A stretch of 64,000 nucleotides of DNA from Promethearchaeota archaeon (GTDB lineage Archaea > Asgardarchaeota > Lokiarchaeia > Sigyniarchaeales > SOKP01): NCBI GenBank assembly GCA_019057865.1, contig JAHLWP010000001.1, positions 178,668 to 242,667 on the forward strand. Reading direction: 5' to 3'. Shown one piece after another: positions 1 through 7,778 of this stretch. The position numbers and the translations under genes are program-made. The notes under the pieces were generated by a model. The model was given only the letters and a program-made list of their open reading frames with translations, had not been told where the DNA came from and made no database searches. Numbering within the stretch: position 1 is the first letter of the stretch; each line of letters starts with the position of its first letter.

Positions 1-360
1 TATAGCGACGGATTATACTGTGCTTACGATGATCCCGACTTGGATTTTACCAATAACGCCAAAGAACTGTTATTTCACCGTTCGAAAGCCCATTTTAAAG
101 CTCTTTTAGGACGCCAGAATATTGCCCGCGCCTACCAATCTAAAGGCGGGATTTACGCCCAATTAATAGATTTTGATTACTCTGATGAGAATATTTCGAG
201 CGTGCTCTTAGCAAGCGAAACTCCGCTACTTGAAGCAAATCGTCAAGAACATAACGCTCAATATATGGTGACTCGGCGCAGATGGCGAATCCGAGAAGAG
301 GAAACGGGAAACTTTAAACAATTTGAATATAATTTGCAAGCATTAAAAAACCAAGAGTGA
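1..360 (+). CDS. C-terminal part of an unrecognised protein, cut by the window edge
   Basis: The frame is open from base 1 to a TGA at 358-360, so this is the 3' end of a longer gene; the first possible internal start (TTG at 40) is probably not the real start. The visible part is about 119 residues, rich in charged and aromatic residues, with no membrane segment and no motif I recognise. Its composition stands out: GC-ending codons (GCC, CGC, GAC) are common and the first 60 bases are about 43% GC, whereas everything after base 360 is close to 30%. That suggests recent acquisition or strong selection on codons. Function unknown. Confidence 0.55.
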   Translation, partial: YSDGLYCAYDDPDLDFTNNAKELLFHRSKAHFKALLGRQNIARAYQSKGGIYAQLIDFDYSDENISSVLLASETPLLEANRQEHNAQYMVTRRRWRIREEETGNFKQFEYNLQALKNQE

Positions 361-451
361 TTTTTGTCGAGTGAGTATAGTTTAATTATAATGTTTTTTT
401 TAAACATCATTTTTTTTTATCTTTATTAATTAATTATACTTGAATGTAATA

Positions 452-1153
452 ATGTTTCAAGAATTAAACGAGTTATTCGAAAGCACAACAATAAAACCAA
501 CATTTGAGAAAGTTCATATTATTCTAGCTTTATTTATTTTTGGAGAAAATATGGAAGGAATTGGAAGATATCGATTACAAAAAGAATTACTAATTGGCTC
601 GGGGACATCAAGATCTCTAATTAAGAAATTAAAACAAAGGGGGGGTTTTATAACAGTTGCAAATGGAGATATTAAAAGTAAATCTGAAAGCCAAAGGAAA
701 GGTCATATTCTCACGGAAAAAGGATTAGACTATTTAAATAAAATTAAAATACATATTCCAATTCTAATAGAAGGCAATTTAGAAATATTAAAGGATATAA
801 TCATTGAAACTTATGAAGCAAATCCGTATATTTGTCAAGTGAAAAATAGAGGTGATAGGATCACTAATGGAGTTGCTCAAAGAGATGCTGCAATTAAAGT
901 TGATGGTATTGGTGCCACATGTTTAATTTATAATGGTGATAGATTAGTATTTCCTTTAGGATCTTTATCAGATGATGATAAAAACCAGGCCCAAATAAAA
1001 GAGACTGTTCAAAATTATTTTAAAGAAATGAGAAATAAAATTACTGCTGAAAAGTTAATTTTAGAAAAAAATGATGTTATAATTATTGGATTAGGTGATA
1101 ATCCTGAAAAAGCAAGGTTAGTAGCGTTGAATGCTGCTTTAACCTTAATCTGA
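452..1153 (+). CDS. Winged-helix protein resembling archaeal DUF4443 proteins
   Basis: About 233 residues from the ATG at 452; an in-frame TTG at 440 would add four residues. Residues 15-95 look like a winged helix-turn-helix: a helical start, then GSGTSRSLIKKLKQRGG as recognition helix, then KGHILTEKGLDYL as wing and final helix. The C-terminal half (about 130-233) is an alpha/beta domain with AAIKVDGIGATCLIYN and DVIIIGLGDNPEKARLVAL, a layout I associate with archaeal DUF4443 proteins. No membrane segment. It could be a transcription regulator whose C-terminal domain senses a ligand, but no ligand can be named. It stands alone, upstream of and co-directional with the JAMM gene. Family assignment is tentative. 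Confidence 0.6.
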   Translation: MFQELNELFESTTIKPTFEKVHIILALFIFGENMEGIGRYRLQKELLIGSGTSRSLIKKLKQRGGFITVANGDIKSKSESQRKGHILTEKGLDYLNKIKIHIPILIEGNLEILKDIIIETYEANPYICQVKNRGDRITNGVAQRDAAIKVDGIGATCLIYNGDRLVFPLGSLSDDDKNQAQIKETVQNYFKEMRNKITAEKLILEKNDVIIIGLGDNPEKARLVALNAALTLI

Positions 1154-1204
1154 AAATAAGAGTGAAAAGAGATGTAGACCATAAAATTCGAAAAAGATAT
1201 AAAA

Positions 1205-1666
1205 TTGATTTTGAATCATATACTTTTTAATCAACTGATTGAATGTGTGAAAAGTGCTAGTCCTAATGAAGCATGTGGATTACTTTTCGGAGATGTTAAA
1301 GAAATAGATTATAAAGGGGAATACCAATACCAATATGTTGGAAAAAAGTTTAATTGTATAGAATCCAATCAAAAAAGTCCGGTTGCTTTTCTCATGAGCA
1401 ATCTTGAGGAATTAAACCGAATTTTTCACGATGCATTCCAAAAAGATAAATTACGTTTAATTAGTATTTTTCATTCTCATCCTGGTGGTACATATCCTAG
1501 CGAAATTGATTTTTCTAATATGAGATTTTTAGATAATTGCGGTAATAAAGCATTTAAAAATCAAATCTGGGCAATAATGAATGCAAGAAATATGAAATTA
1601 AATGGATATATTCTTTATAATAATGAATTCATGCAAATAAAAATTCAAAAACTTAAGCATTATTGA
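1205..1666 (+). CDS. JAMM/MPN+ metalloprotease (JAB1-like)
   Basis: 153 residues beginning at a TTG; no ATG fits because an in-frame TAG lies at 1175. Seen directly: an early EACGLLFG segment (catalytic Glu region) and HSHPGGTYPSEID, which supplies the His-x-His, Ser and Asp of a JAMM zinc site. The spacer between HSH and Ser is six residues rather than the usual seven. JAMM enzymes cleave isopeptide bonds next to ubiquitin-like tails or process other conjugates. The gene is convergent with the proteasome beta gene and overlaps it by seven bases. A role in a ubiquitin-like or sampylation pathway is plausible but not shown; a cysteine-metabolism JAMM is the alternative. Confidence 0.85.
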   Translation: MILNHILFNQLIECVKSASPNEACGLLFGDVKEIDYKGEYQYQYVGKKFNCIESNQKSPVAFLMSNLEELNRIFHDAFQKDKLRLISIFHSHPGGTYPSEIDFSNMRFLDNCGNKAFKNQIWAIMNARNMKLNGYILYNNEFMQIKIQKLKHY

Positions 1667-2301
1667 ATTTGCTTAAAACCTTCTTTATCTATAGTACATA
1701 ATTGAATTTTAAATCCAGATGCGGCATCCCTTTCTCGAGAACTTGAGATTGCTGTTTTTACAAGCTCTGTACCATCTTCTTTTGTCATATTGAGTTTCCA
1801 ATCAGCTTCTAAAACACCTAGAGAAAATGGAGATCCAGACCCAAATGATATAAATTTATCTTCTTCATAAAGAGTACCTAAGAGATCGATACCATAAAGT
1901 TTTCCAGCATTTTCTTTTAGAGAATATCCCCCTACAATCATCATAGAAACAAAAAATGATCTGCCTGAAAAGAGAATATTTCTTGTAATGCTTGCTATAT
2001 ATTTTGGTTCGGGGACTTTCTCTTCTTCAACTTCTTTTAATCGGGATAAAGCATAAAGTTGATTAATGACATATTGGCAATCAGCAACACCACCAGATAT
2101 AGTCGCTGCGGTATATTTATTTATTTCAAATAATTTCTTTGCCTGTTTAGTAGCTACTGTGAAACCGGCAGTTGCTTGAGATTCAGTACCCATAATAACT
2201 CCATCACTAACAATAATGCCAACTGTAGTAGTCCCGGATTGCAATGCTTTATTTATCGACTCTTGATCTAAATTGTGGGGATTTAAATTGTTTTCAGTCA
2301 T
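1660..2301 (-). CDS. psmB: Proteasome beta subunit
   Basis: 213 residues, normal for an archaeal beta subunit. A propeptide of about 23 residues ends at Gly-Thr in SGTTTVGI, so Thr24 would become the N-terminal nucleophile after autoprocessing. Counting from it, Glu at mature position 17 and Lys at 33 are present, as is the GSGS segment and the RDAASG motif that supplies the late Asp and Ser of the active site. This is therefore a catalytically competent beta subunit of the 20S core, which degrades proteins in the cytosol. The gene lies tail to tail with the JAMM protease gene and divergently from rps8e. Confidence 0.95.
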   Translation of the reverse strand: MTENNLNPHNLDQESINKALQSGTTTVGIIVSDGVIMGTESQATAGFTVATKQAKKLFEINKYTAATISGGVADCQYVINQLYALSRLKEVEEEKVPEPKYIASITRNILFSGRSFFVSMMIVGGYSLKENAGKLYGIDLLGTLYEEDKFISFGSGSPFSLGVLEADWKLNMTKEDGTELVKTAISSSRERDAASGFKIQLCTIDKEGFKQIQ

Positions 2302-2481
2302 TTTAAAGTAAGATTATTCTATTATTATCAATAATAAATTAAGTGGTTTAATTTAAATAAAAATTGTTTCTATATTTATTTTACTTTAATAAATCATAAT
2401 TAATGTAGATTTTTAAAAAAATTTTAAAGATATCCTTTCTTATCAAAAATAATAAATTGGACTAATTTTGGTTAACCTTTC

Positions 2482-2859
2482 ATGGCAAGAAGCCAAGCTC
2501 GAAGTAAAAGGAAATTTACTGGAAAAAAATACAAGCATTTCAAGAAAAAAAGGAAAAGAGAACTCGAACGCCCAAGAATTGATACTACAATAGGTGAGAA
2601 GAAGAATAAGAAACAACGGGTTATGGGGGGAAATACAAAATTAAAACTATTCTCCTCTCAGTATATAAATGTAACAGACCCTAATACAAATAAAACATCT
2701 AGGGTGAGAATTTTAGACTTTGAGAGTAATGATGCTTCAAAAGACTTGAATCGTAGGCATATCTTAACCAAAGGAGCTGTTGTTGAAACAGAATTAGGAA
2801 ATGCAAAAATTTCTTCACGCCCCGGTCAGGATGGAATTTTAAATGGAGTTTTAGTTTAA
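2482..2859 (+). CDS. rps8e: Small ribosomal subunit protein S8e
   Basis: 125 residues, the normal archaeal length. The N-terminus MARSQARSKRKFTGKKY and the basic stretch after it, the central KLKLFSSQYINVTD and the C-terminal HILTKGAVVETELGNAKISSRPGQDGILNGVLV region are diagnostic of S8e. It is an archaeal and eukaryotic small-subunit protein absent from bacteria. The gene is a single transcription unit, divergent from psmB (180 bp of AT-rich spacer) and convergent with hypA nine bases downstream. Start is an ATG; no doubt about identity. Confidence 0.97.
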   Translation: MARSQARSKRKFTGKKYKHFKKKRKRELERPRIDTTIGEKKNKKQRVMGGNTKLKLFSSQYINVTDPNTNKTSRVRILDFESNDASKDLNRRHILTKGAVVETELGNAKISSRPGQDGILNGVLV

Positions 2860-2867
2860 AATTTAGC

Positions 2868-3239
2868 TTATTCTTGAATTTTAATGTTCTTAACGTTTGC
2901 TTTTTTACCTTCGATAATCTCAGTATTATTACTTCCACAATGTTTACATCTAAAAAGTTGAAGTCCAGTTAACTGAGCCTCTCTTGTTAGTGATACTTCC
3001 GAATTTTTATTACATTCTCGACATTTAACTTTTCCCGGAAGAATTTTAATATTTAGTGTTGCTCCTTCTGCTATTGAACCTTTAGTAGCCATTTCAAATG
3101 ATCGTCGAAGAAGGTCAGGAACAATTAAAGTCAATTCTCCAATTTCAAGAAGAACTTCCGAGATCTTTTTTGCATTGTATTTCAATGCTGTAGCTTCAGC
3201 TACTTTAAAAATATTATAGGCAAAAGCAAATTCGTGCAT
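2868..3239 (-). CDS. hypA: Hydrogenase nickel incorporation protein HypA
   Basis: 123 residues with the invariant N-terminal MHE (the His binds nickel), GELTLIVPDLLRRSFE, and a C-terminal zinc site made of two CxxC pairs (CREC and CKHC). HypA delivers nickel to the large subunit of [NiFe] hydrogenases, usually with HypB. The gene lies nine bases downstream of srp19 on the same strand, so the two may be cotranscribed. It implies that the organism makes a NiFe hydrogenase; no hydrogenase structural gene is in the window. Confidence 0.93.
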   Translation of the reverse strand: MHEFAFAYNIFKVAEATALKYNAKKISEVLLEIGELTLIVPDLLRRSFEMATKGSIAEGATLNIKILPGKVKCRECNKNSEVSLTREAQLTGLQLFRCKHCGSNNTEIIEGKKANVKNIKIQE

Positions 3240-3248
3240 TTATGGAAT

Positions 3249-3545
3249 TTAATTTTTTGTTTGCATTTTTCTAATTTCTTTTGCTATTTCTAGCATCACT
3301 TTTGATTTTTTCTTTCCCTTAATATCTATTAAAACTCTCCCTGGATCCTCCCACCATGTTCTTGGATAGTTATAACCTTCCTCAAGTTGAGCATTGTATC
3401 CCAATCGTTTTGCAGCTTTAAGTAGAGACTCGGTGCTCATTCTTTCAATTGCGAATGTTTTAGAAATACGCCTTCCTTCGGCTCTGCTTTTTTTTGCATC
3501 GAAATAAGCAGGCCAAAAAATTATAAATGGTTTACGTGAACGCAT
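3249..3545 (-). CDS. srp19: Signal recognition particle 19 kDa protein
   Basis: 98 residues. FIIFWPAYFDAKKSRAEGRRI near the N-terminus, the basic GRRISK segment and YNYPRTWWEDPGRVLIDIKGKKKSK match SRP19, which binds the tips of 7S RNA helices 6 and 8 and prepares it for SRP54. It is specific to archaea and eukaryotes. Upstream is the tRNA-Pro gene on the opposite strand; downstream is hypA. ATG start at 3545. Confidence 0.95.
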   Translation of the reverse strand: MRSRKPFIIFWPAYFDAKKSRAEGRRISKTFAIERMSTESLLKAAKRLGYNAQLEEGYNYPRTWWEDPGRVLIDIKGKKKSKVMLEIAKEIRKMQTKN

Positions 3546-3703
3546 TTAAATCATTAAGTGAAAAATTTTGAAAAAATATAAGATAAAAAACTCTCTAAGA
3601 AATATAAAAATTATTGGTTTAAAATATAAAAATTCTCAAAAATAAATTTTATTTAAGAGCATTTACTATTCTTATCATAACTTTTAAAACCCTTTTTTAC
3701 CCG

Positions 3704-3836
3704 GGGAGGGTAGTCTAGATTGGTATGATACTCGGCTGGGGTAATCTCTGCATTTGCTGAGTTTTCAGAAGCCGAGTGGTCGGGGGTTCAACGAATTTCC
3801 CGTTTCGGGCATCCCGAACAAATCCCCCCTCTCCCA
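3704..3836 (+). tRNA. tRNA-Pro(GGG) with two introns
   Basis: The cloverleaf folds only if two introns are removed, leaving 74 nt. Acceptor 3704-3710 (GGGAGGG) pairs with 3829-3835, discriminator A at 3836. The D-loop has A14, G15, G18G19 and A21. Anticodon stem is CTCGG/CCGAG and the loop CTGGGGG gives anticodon GGG at 3738-3740. Intron 1 is 3742-3770 (29 nt, after base 37): central helix CTGG/TCAG with bulges GG^T and AA^G. Intron 2 is 3792-3821 (30 nt) inside the T-loop between bases 58 and 59: central helix GTTC/GAAC with bulges AA^C and AA^A. All four cut sites fit the archaeal bulge-helix-bulge rule. CCA is not encoded. Confidence 0.9.
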
Positions 3837-3962
3837 TTTTACTAACTTTTTATATTATTAATAAAAAATAGAAATTGTATTCTTAAAAATTGTTAAATTT
3901 GGTATAGATTTTTAAGTAGGTAAAAGCTATTTCTTTATAAAATTAAATCATTTTGTGATCAT

Positions 3963-4268
3963 ATGTTTAGTGCAATTCAAGAAGCAGATAAAACCATGCG
4001 TGGTTTAGCTATTTTTGGGGGAATAGTGGGAGTGATTGAAGCGTTTATAGATTTAGCTGGCTTTGGATTATTTAAATGGGGACTGTTGGGTATAGCTGGA
4101 ACAATAATTGCTCTCATAATTGCTATAATAGCTATTTTTTTAGGATTTAGACCGATTCATTATATTCCTGCTATTTTAGGAGTAATAGGACTTTTTTTAA
4201 TAATTTTTGGAATATTAATTGGAGGAATAATTGTACTCCTTGCGGCTTTTTTAGGAGCCCTTAGTTAA
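3963..4268 (+). CDS. Small hydrophobic membrane protein, unknown function
   Basis: 101 residues starting at ATG. After a short polar N-terminus (about 13 residues) nearly the whole chain is hydrophobic: segments near 14-34, 38-60 and 67-99, the last long enough for two passes. No catalytic motif. A 9-T tract and other T runs follow the stop within 30 bases. It stands alone between tRNA-Pro and the GH3 gene. It is probably a real gene because of its ATG, continuous membrane-type composition and codon pattern; no function can be assigned. Confidence 0.6.
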   Translation: MFSAIQEADKTMRGLAIFGGIVGVIEAFIDLAGFGLFKWGLLGIAGTIIALIIAIIAIFLGFRPIHYIPAILGVIGLFLIIFGILIGGIIVLLAAFLGALS

Positions 4269-4278
4269 TTTTTAAACA

Positions 4279-4298
4279 TTTTTTTTTCTTTTTCTTTT
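4279..4298 (+). terminator. T-rich tract after the small membrane protein gene
   Basis: A run of nine T followed by further T runs lies 10-30 bases after the stop codon at 4268. Archaeal RNA polymerase terminates at such U-rich tracts without needing a hairpin. Inference from composition only. Confidence 0.35.
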
Positions 4299-4305
4299 GA
4301 AAGTA

Positions 4306-4325
4306 CGTGAAACCTAAATTTCACG
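4306..4325. promoter_or_regulatory. 7-bp inverted repeat upstream of the GH3 gene
   Basis: CGTGAAA (4306-4312) and TTTCACG (4319-4325) are perfect inverted repeats separated by six bases, about 95 bases before the GH3 start. A 20-bp dyad of this form is typical of a dimeric regulator site, but no partner can be named and chance cannot be excluded in AT-rich DNA. Confidence 0.3.
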
Positions 4326-4420
4326 AACAATAATTCTATTTATTAATTTTTAAAGTAAAGTCATATTTACTAATATTAATGGAATTTAGGGAATTAATTA
4401 TACATTAATGTTGAAACGAT

Positions 4421-6883
4421 ATGAATTTAGATAAGAAAAATGATAGAACGCTCTATTTAGATTCTTCTCAACCTATTAAAAAAAGAGTTGAGGATCTCCT
4501 CTCAAGAATGACTATCGAAGAAAAAGTAGCTCAACTTGGTTCTCAGTACCCAAAGGCTGTATTAGAGGCCAAGGAGTTATCAGTTGAAAAAATGGAAAAA
4601 CATTTTAGGTATGGTATTGGTCAAATTTCTCGAATTGGAGGACTTATGAATATAGCCCCTGAAAAATCTGCAAAAATTGCTAATAAAATACAGAAATTTT
4701 TAAAGGAAAAAACAAGGTTAGGAATACCAGCAATAATTCATGAAGAATGTTTATGTGGCTTTACGTCAAGAGAAGGAACAGTTTTTCCACAAATCATTGG
4801 AGTCGCTTCTACATGGGATCCAGAGATTGTTGAAGCTATGACAAGTATAATTGGAAAACAGATGCGTATTGTTGGTGCTCATCAAGCTCTTTCTCCCGTT
4901 CTTGATATAGCTCGTGATCCAAGATGGGGTAGAACGGAAGAAACATTTGGTGAGGACCCGTATCTAGTATCTCGTATGGGTGTTGCATATGTAAAGGGGT
5001 TACAAGGTGATTCACTTAAGACTGGAATTATTGCAACAGGGAAACATTTTTTGGGGTATGGGTTACCACAGGGAGGGAGAAATTGGGGACCCGCATTTAT
5101 CCCTAAAAGAGAGTTATTGGAAGTATATGCAAAACCATTTGAAGCAGCAATAGTGGAATCTAATATCGGTTCAATTATGAATGCTTATCATGAAATTGAT
5201 GGAATTCCTTGTGGTATATCACATGAATTATTGACAGATTTGTTAAGGGATAAATTAGGTTTTACTGGTATGGTTGTTTCAGATTATGTTACACTTGAAC
5301 TTGCATGTTTATTACACCGAATAGCTAAGGATCCGACTGAAGCGGCAATTCTAGCAATAAAAGCGGGTCTTGATGTAGAACTTCCCAGAACCACAGGCTA
5401 TGGGAGGGGTTTTATTAGAGCTGTTAAAAATGGAGAAGTAGATGAAAAATTTGTAAATAGATCTGTTGCTCGAGTTTTGAAGAAGAAATTTGAACTCGGT
5501 TTATTCGAAAATCCATATATTGATGATAACCCAGAAAAAATTGCGGAAACAGTTTTAAATCCAGACTCTAAGGCTCTGGCTAAAAAAATAGCTCTTAAAT
5601 CTATGATCTTACTAAAAAATGAGAATGAACTTTTGCCTCTAAAGAAAAATGTAAAATCTATTGCTATTATTGGTCCAAATGCAGATAGTATACGAAATCT
5701 TTTTGGTGATTACACTTTTGTAAGTCAATTTGAAGCTTCTTTTGCTGATGTAAGTACTATAGGTGATCTTGATGAAGATACAGTATCTCTTTATAGAGAT
5801 TTACTAGAAAATGATGATAAAGATGCATTTACTCGCAGTATTTATAATATTAAGAGCATCTTAGAAGCTATAAAACAGAAGGTTTCTAAAAATACTAAAG
5901 TATATTATACTATAGGGTCTGAAATTCTTGATTATGATAAGAAAGGGTTTAGTAAAGCAATTGAAATTGCCAAAAAAGCTGAGGTTGCAATTCTAGTTAT
6001 GGGAGGAAAATCAGGAATGATAAAAGATTGCACAAGTGGTGAGTTTCGTGATCGTACTAGACTTACATTACCAGGTGTGCAAGAGGATTTAGTCCGAGAA
6101 ATCTATGCTACAGGTACTCCAATTGTATTACTATTAATCAATGGTCGTCCATTATCAATTCCGTGGGAAAAGGAACATATTCCTGCTATTTTGGAAGCTT
6201 GGGTACCTGGTGAAAAAGGAGCTGATGCTGTTGCCGATGTGTTATTTGGTGATTATAATCCAGGAGGAAAATTACCAATATCTATTCCTCGTAATGTAGG
6301 ACAGATTCCAGTTTTTCATAATCACAAACCTACTGGAAATTTATCAGTTACAACGTGGAATTACGTTGAAGAGAATACAGAACCTCTATTTCCTTTTGGA
6401 TATGGTTTAAGTTATACTCAATTTGAATATAGTGATTTAAGGATCAATAAAGCTCAAGTTGATATTAATGAAGAAGTTGAAATTTCATTGAAAGTTAAAA
6501 ATATTGGCAAGCTTCGTGGCGATGAGATAATTCAGCTGTATTTTCATGATCGAGAGGCAACTATTACTCGCCCCATTGAAGAATTAATTGGATTTAAACG
6601 GATAACTTTAGAGCCTAGAGAAATTGCAACAATAAGATTTGTTATTTCAATGAAGCAACTGGGATTTTATAATGAAAATATGGAATATGTTGTAGAACCG
6701 GGTAATATTGATGTCTATGTCGGTAGCATCCATTCACTCCATAGTTCAAAACAGTTAGATCTTATGAATGACTTACTTTCGCATAGAGATGTGAAATTAA
6801 AAAGTCAATTCAAAATTATTGGTGAAGCAATAAAATTAGATAAGAATAAAGTGTTTTTCTCAAAAGTTTTAGTTAAAAAATAA
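4421..6883 (+). CDS. Glycoside hydrolase family 3 beta-glycosidase
   Basis: 820 residues, the size of three-domain GH3 beta-glucosidases. The N-terminal barrel contains RWGRTEETFGEDP, the KHF segment near 208, and VVSDYV where Asp288 is the expected nucleophile. The second alpha/beta domain starts near 390 (LLKNENELLPL, IAIIGPNAD). The C-terminal fibronectin-III-like domain (about 690-780) follows FPFGYGLSYT. There is no signal peptide, so the enzyme is probably cytosolic, acting on oligosaccharides already taken up or on glycosides inside the cell. Exact specificity (glucosidase, xylosidase) is not decidable from sequence. It stands as a single gene with a possible dyad operator upstream. 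Confidence 0.93.
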   Translation: MNLDKKNDRTLYLDSSQPIKKRVEDLLSRMTIEEKVAQLGSQYPKAVLEAKELSVEKMEKHFRYGIGQISRIGGLMNIAPEKSAKIANKIQKFLKEKTRLGIPAIIHEECLCGFTSREGTVFPQIIGVASTWDPEIVEAMTSIIGKQMRIVGAHQALSPVLDIARDPRWGRTEETFGEDPYLVSRMGVAYVKGLQGDSLKTGIIATGKHFLGYGLPQGGRNWGPAFIPKRELLEVYAKPFEAAIVESNIGSIMNAYHEIDGIPCGISHELLTDLLRDKLGFTGMVVSDYVTLELACLLHRIAKDPTEAAILAIKAGLDVELPRTTGYGRGFIRAVKNGEVDEKFVNRSVARVLKKKFELGLFENPYIDDNPEKIAETVLNPDSKALAKKIALKSMILLKNENELLPLKKNVKSIAIIGPNADSIRNLFGDYTFVSQFEASFADVSTIGDLDEDTVSLYRDLLENDDKDAFTRSIYNIKSILEAIKQKVSKNTKVYYTIGSEILDYDKKGFSKAIEIAKKAEVAILVMGGKSGMIKDCTSGEFRDRTRLTLPGVQEDLVREIYATGTPIVLLLINGRPLSIPWEKEHIPAILEAWVPGEKGADAVADVLFGDYNPGGKLPISIPRNVGQIPVFHNHKPTGNLSVTTWNYVEENTEPLFPFGYGLSYTQFEYSDLRINKAQVDINEEVEISLKVKNIGKLRGDEIIQLYFHDREATITRPIEELIGFKRITLEPREIATIRFVISMKQLGFYNENMEYVVEPGNIDVYVGSIHSLHSSKQLDLMNDLLSHRDVKLKSQFKIIGEAIKLDKNKVFFSKVLVKK

Positions 6884-6897
6884 TACAATTGACAAGT

Positions 6898-7758
6898 CTA
6901 TTTTGATAATGCTAACGCTAAGATTAATGCCCCTTGAATTTCAGAAATGTTTCCCACTCTTGAAGTATCTATTATAGTATTATTTAATCCCATATAAATT
7001 GCTCCATGCGCTTTTCCTCCGCCCAGGTGAACTAGCGTCCGATAGATCAAGTTACCGGAGATCCCGTTTGGTGCAATAATTAAATTCGATCTTTTCTCAA
7101 TAGCTTTTTCTATTAGAATTTCATCGTGAGCAATTTTTATATCTGGATACTCTTCTTGTATAAATTTAACTACATCATTAGCAATATCAATTGTTTTATC
7201 TACACTTTCATCTCTGCCAAAATCGCTTTTTCTTCCACCACTTAAAATACTAATTTTTGGTTCAATTTTTAAGTAAATAAACTCATTTATAGCTTTTCTT
7301 ATATAACTAATTTTCTTTTCTAAGGTATTGCACTCATCTATACCAACTGGTCCAAAAAAAAATTGAATTCCATTAGATGTCTCTAATAATGCTAACCGAT
7401 TTAATTCCTTTATGTTTAAATAATTTTTAACTATATTAAGAAATTTGTGAGAATCTAGAGAACCACGAATAATTCCATTTATTTTTTTGTTAATAAGACA
7501 CTCCATCATTTCTTTCTCTGGTTCATTTGTTTTGATTAACGAAATCCTAGATTTGTATTCATTATATAATTCTGTATTTCTAATTTGCTCAATTGAGTCT
7601 TTTATTCCAAAATAATAAATTTTTGAATTATTCTCATTAAGAAATTTAATCGTAGCATTGAATACTTTATTGTTATGAAACTGTGAGGTTCCTAAGCCTA
7701 TTCCTATTTTAGCCGTCTTTCCTTTTGCTTTTGATTTGAATTTATTTAAGATGCTCAT
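6898..7758 (-). CDS. mtxX: MtxX-like protein (methanogenesis marker 4 family, phosphotransacylase fold)
   Basis: 286 residues. It begins KAKGKTAKIGIGLGTSQ and carries ISILSGGRKSDFGRDESVDK near the middle and NGISGNLIYRTLVHLGGGKAHGAIYMG near the end, the pattern of the MtxX / methanogenesis marker 4 family, itself related to phosphate acetyl- and butyryltransferases. Its biochemical role is unsettled; it tracks with methanogens and relatives having methyl-transfer pathways. It is 20 bases downstream of the CPBP protease gene on the same strand. Presence here fits with the other C1/hydrogen-related genes (hypA, MfnD-like ligase). Confidence 0.75.
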   Translation of the reverse strand: MSILNKFKSKAKGKTAKIGIGLGTSQFHNNKVFNATIKFLNENNSKIYYFGIKDSIEQIRNTELYNEYKSRISLIKTNEPEKEMMECLINKKINGIIRGSLDSHKFLNIVKNYLNIKELNRLALLETSNGIQFFFGPVGIDECNTLEKKISYIRKAINEFIYLKIEPKISILSGGRKSDFGRDESVDKTIDIANDVVKFIQEEYPDIKIAHDEILIEKAIEKRSNLIIAPNGISGNLIYRTLVHLGGGKAHGAIYMGLNNTIIDTSRVGNISEIQGALILALALSK

Positions 7759-7778
7759 CTTTCAAGTTGGTTAAAATT

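Noticed and set aside
2699..2938. Minus-strand gene of 79 codons across rps8e and hypA
   Set aside because: It overlaps two strongly conserved genes and its translation is low-complexity; an antisense shadow.
6898..7758. Phosphate acetyltransferase
   Set aside because: The fold family is related but the GGRKSDFGRDESVD block and the C-terminal region fit MtxX/marker 4 better.
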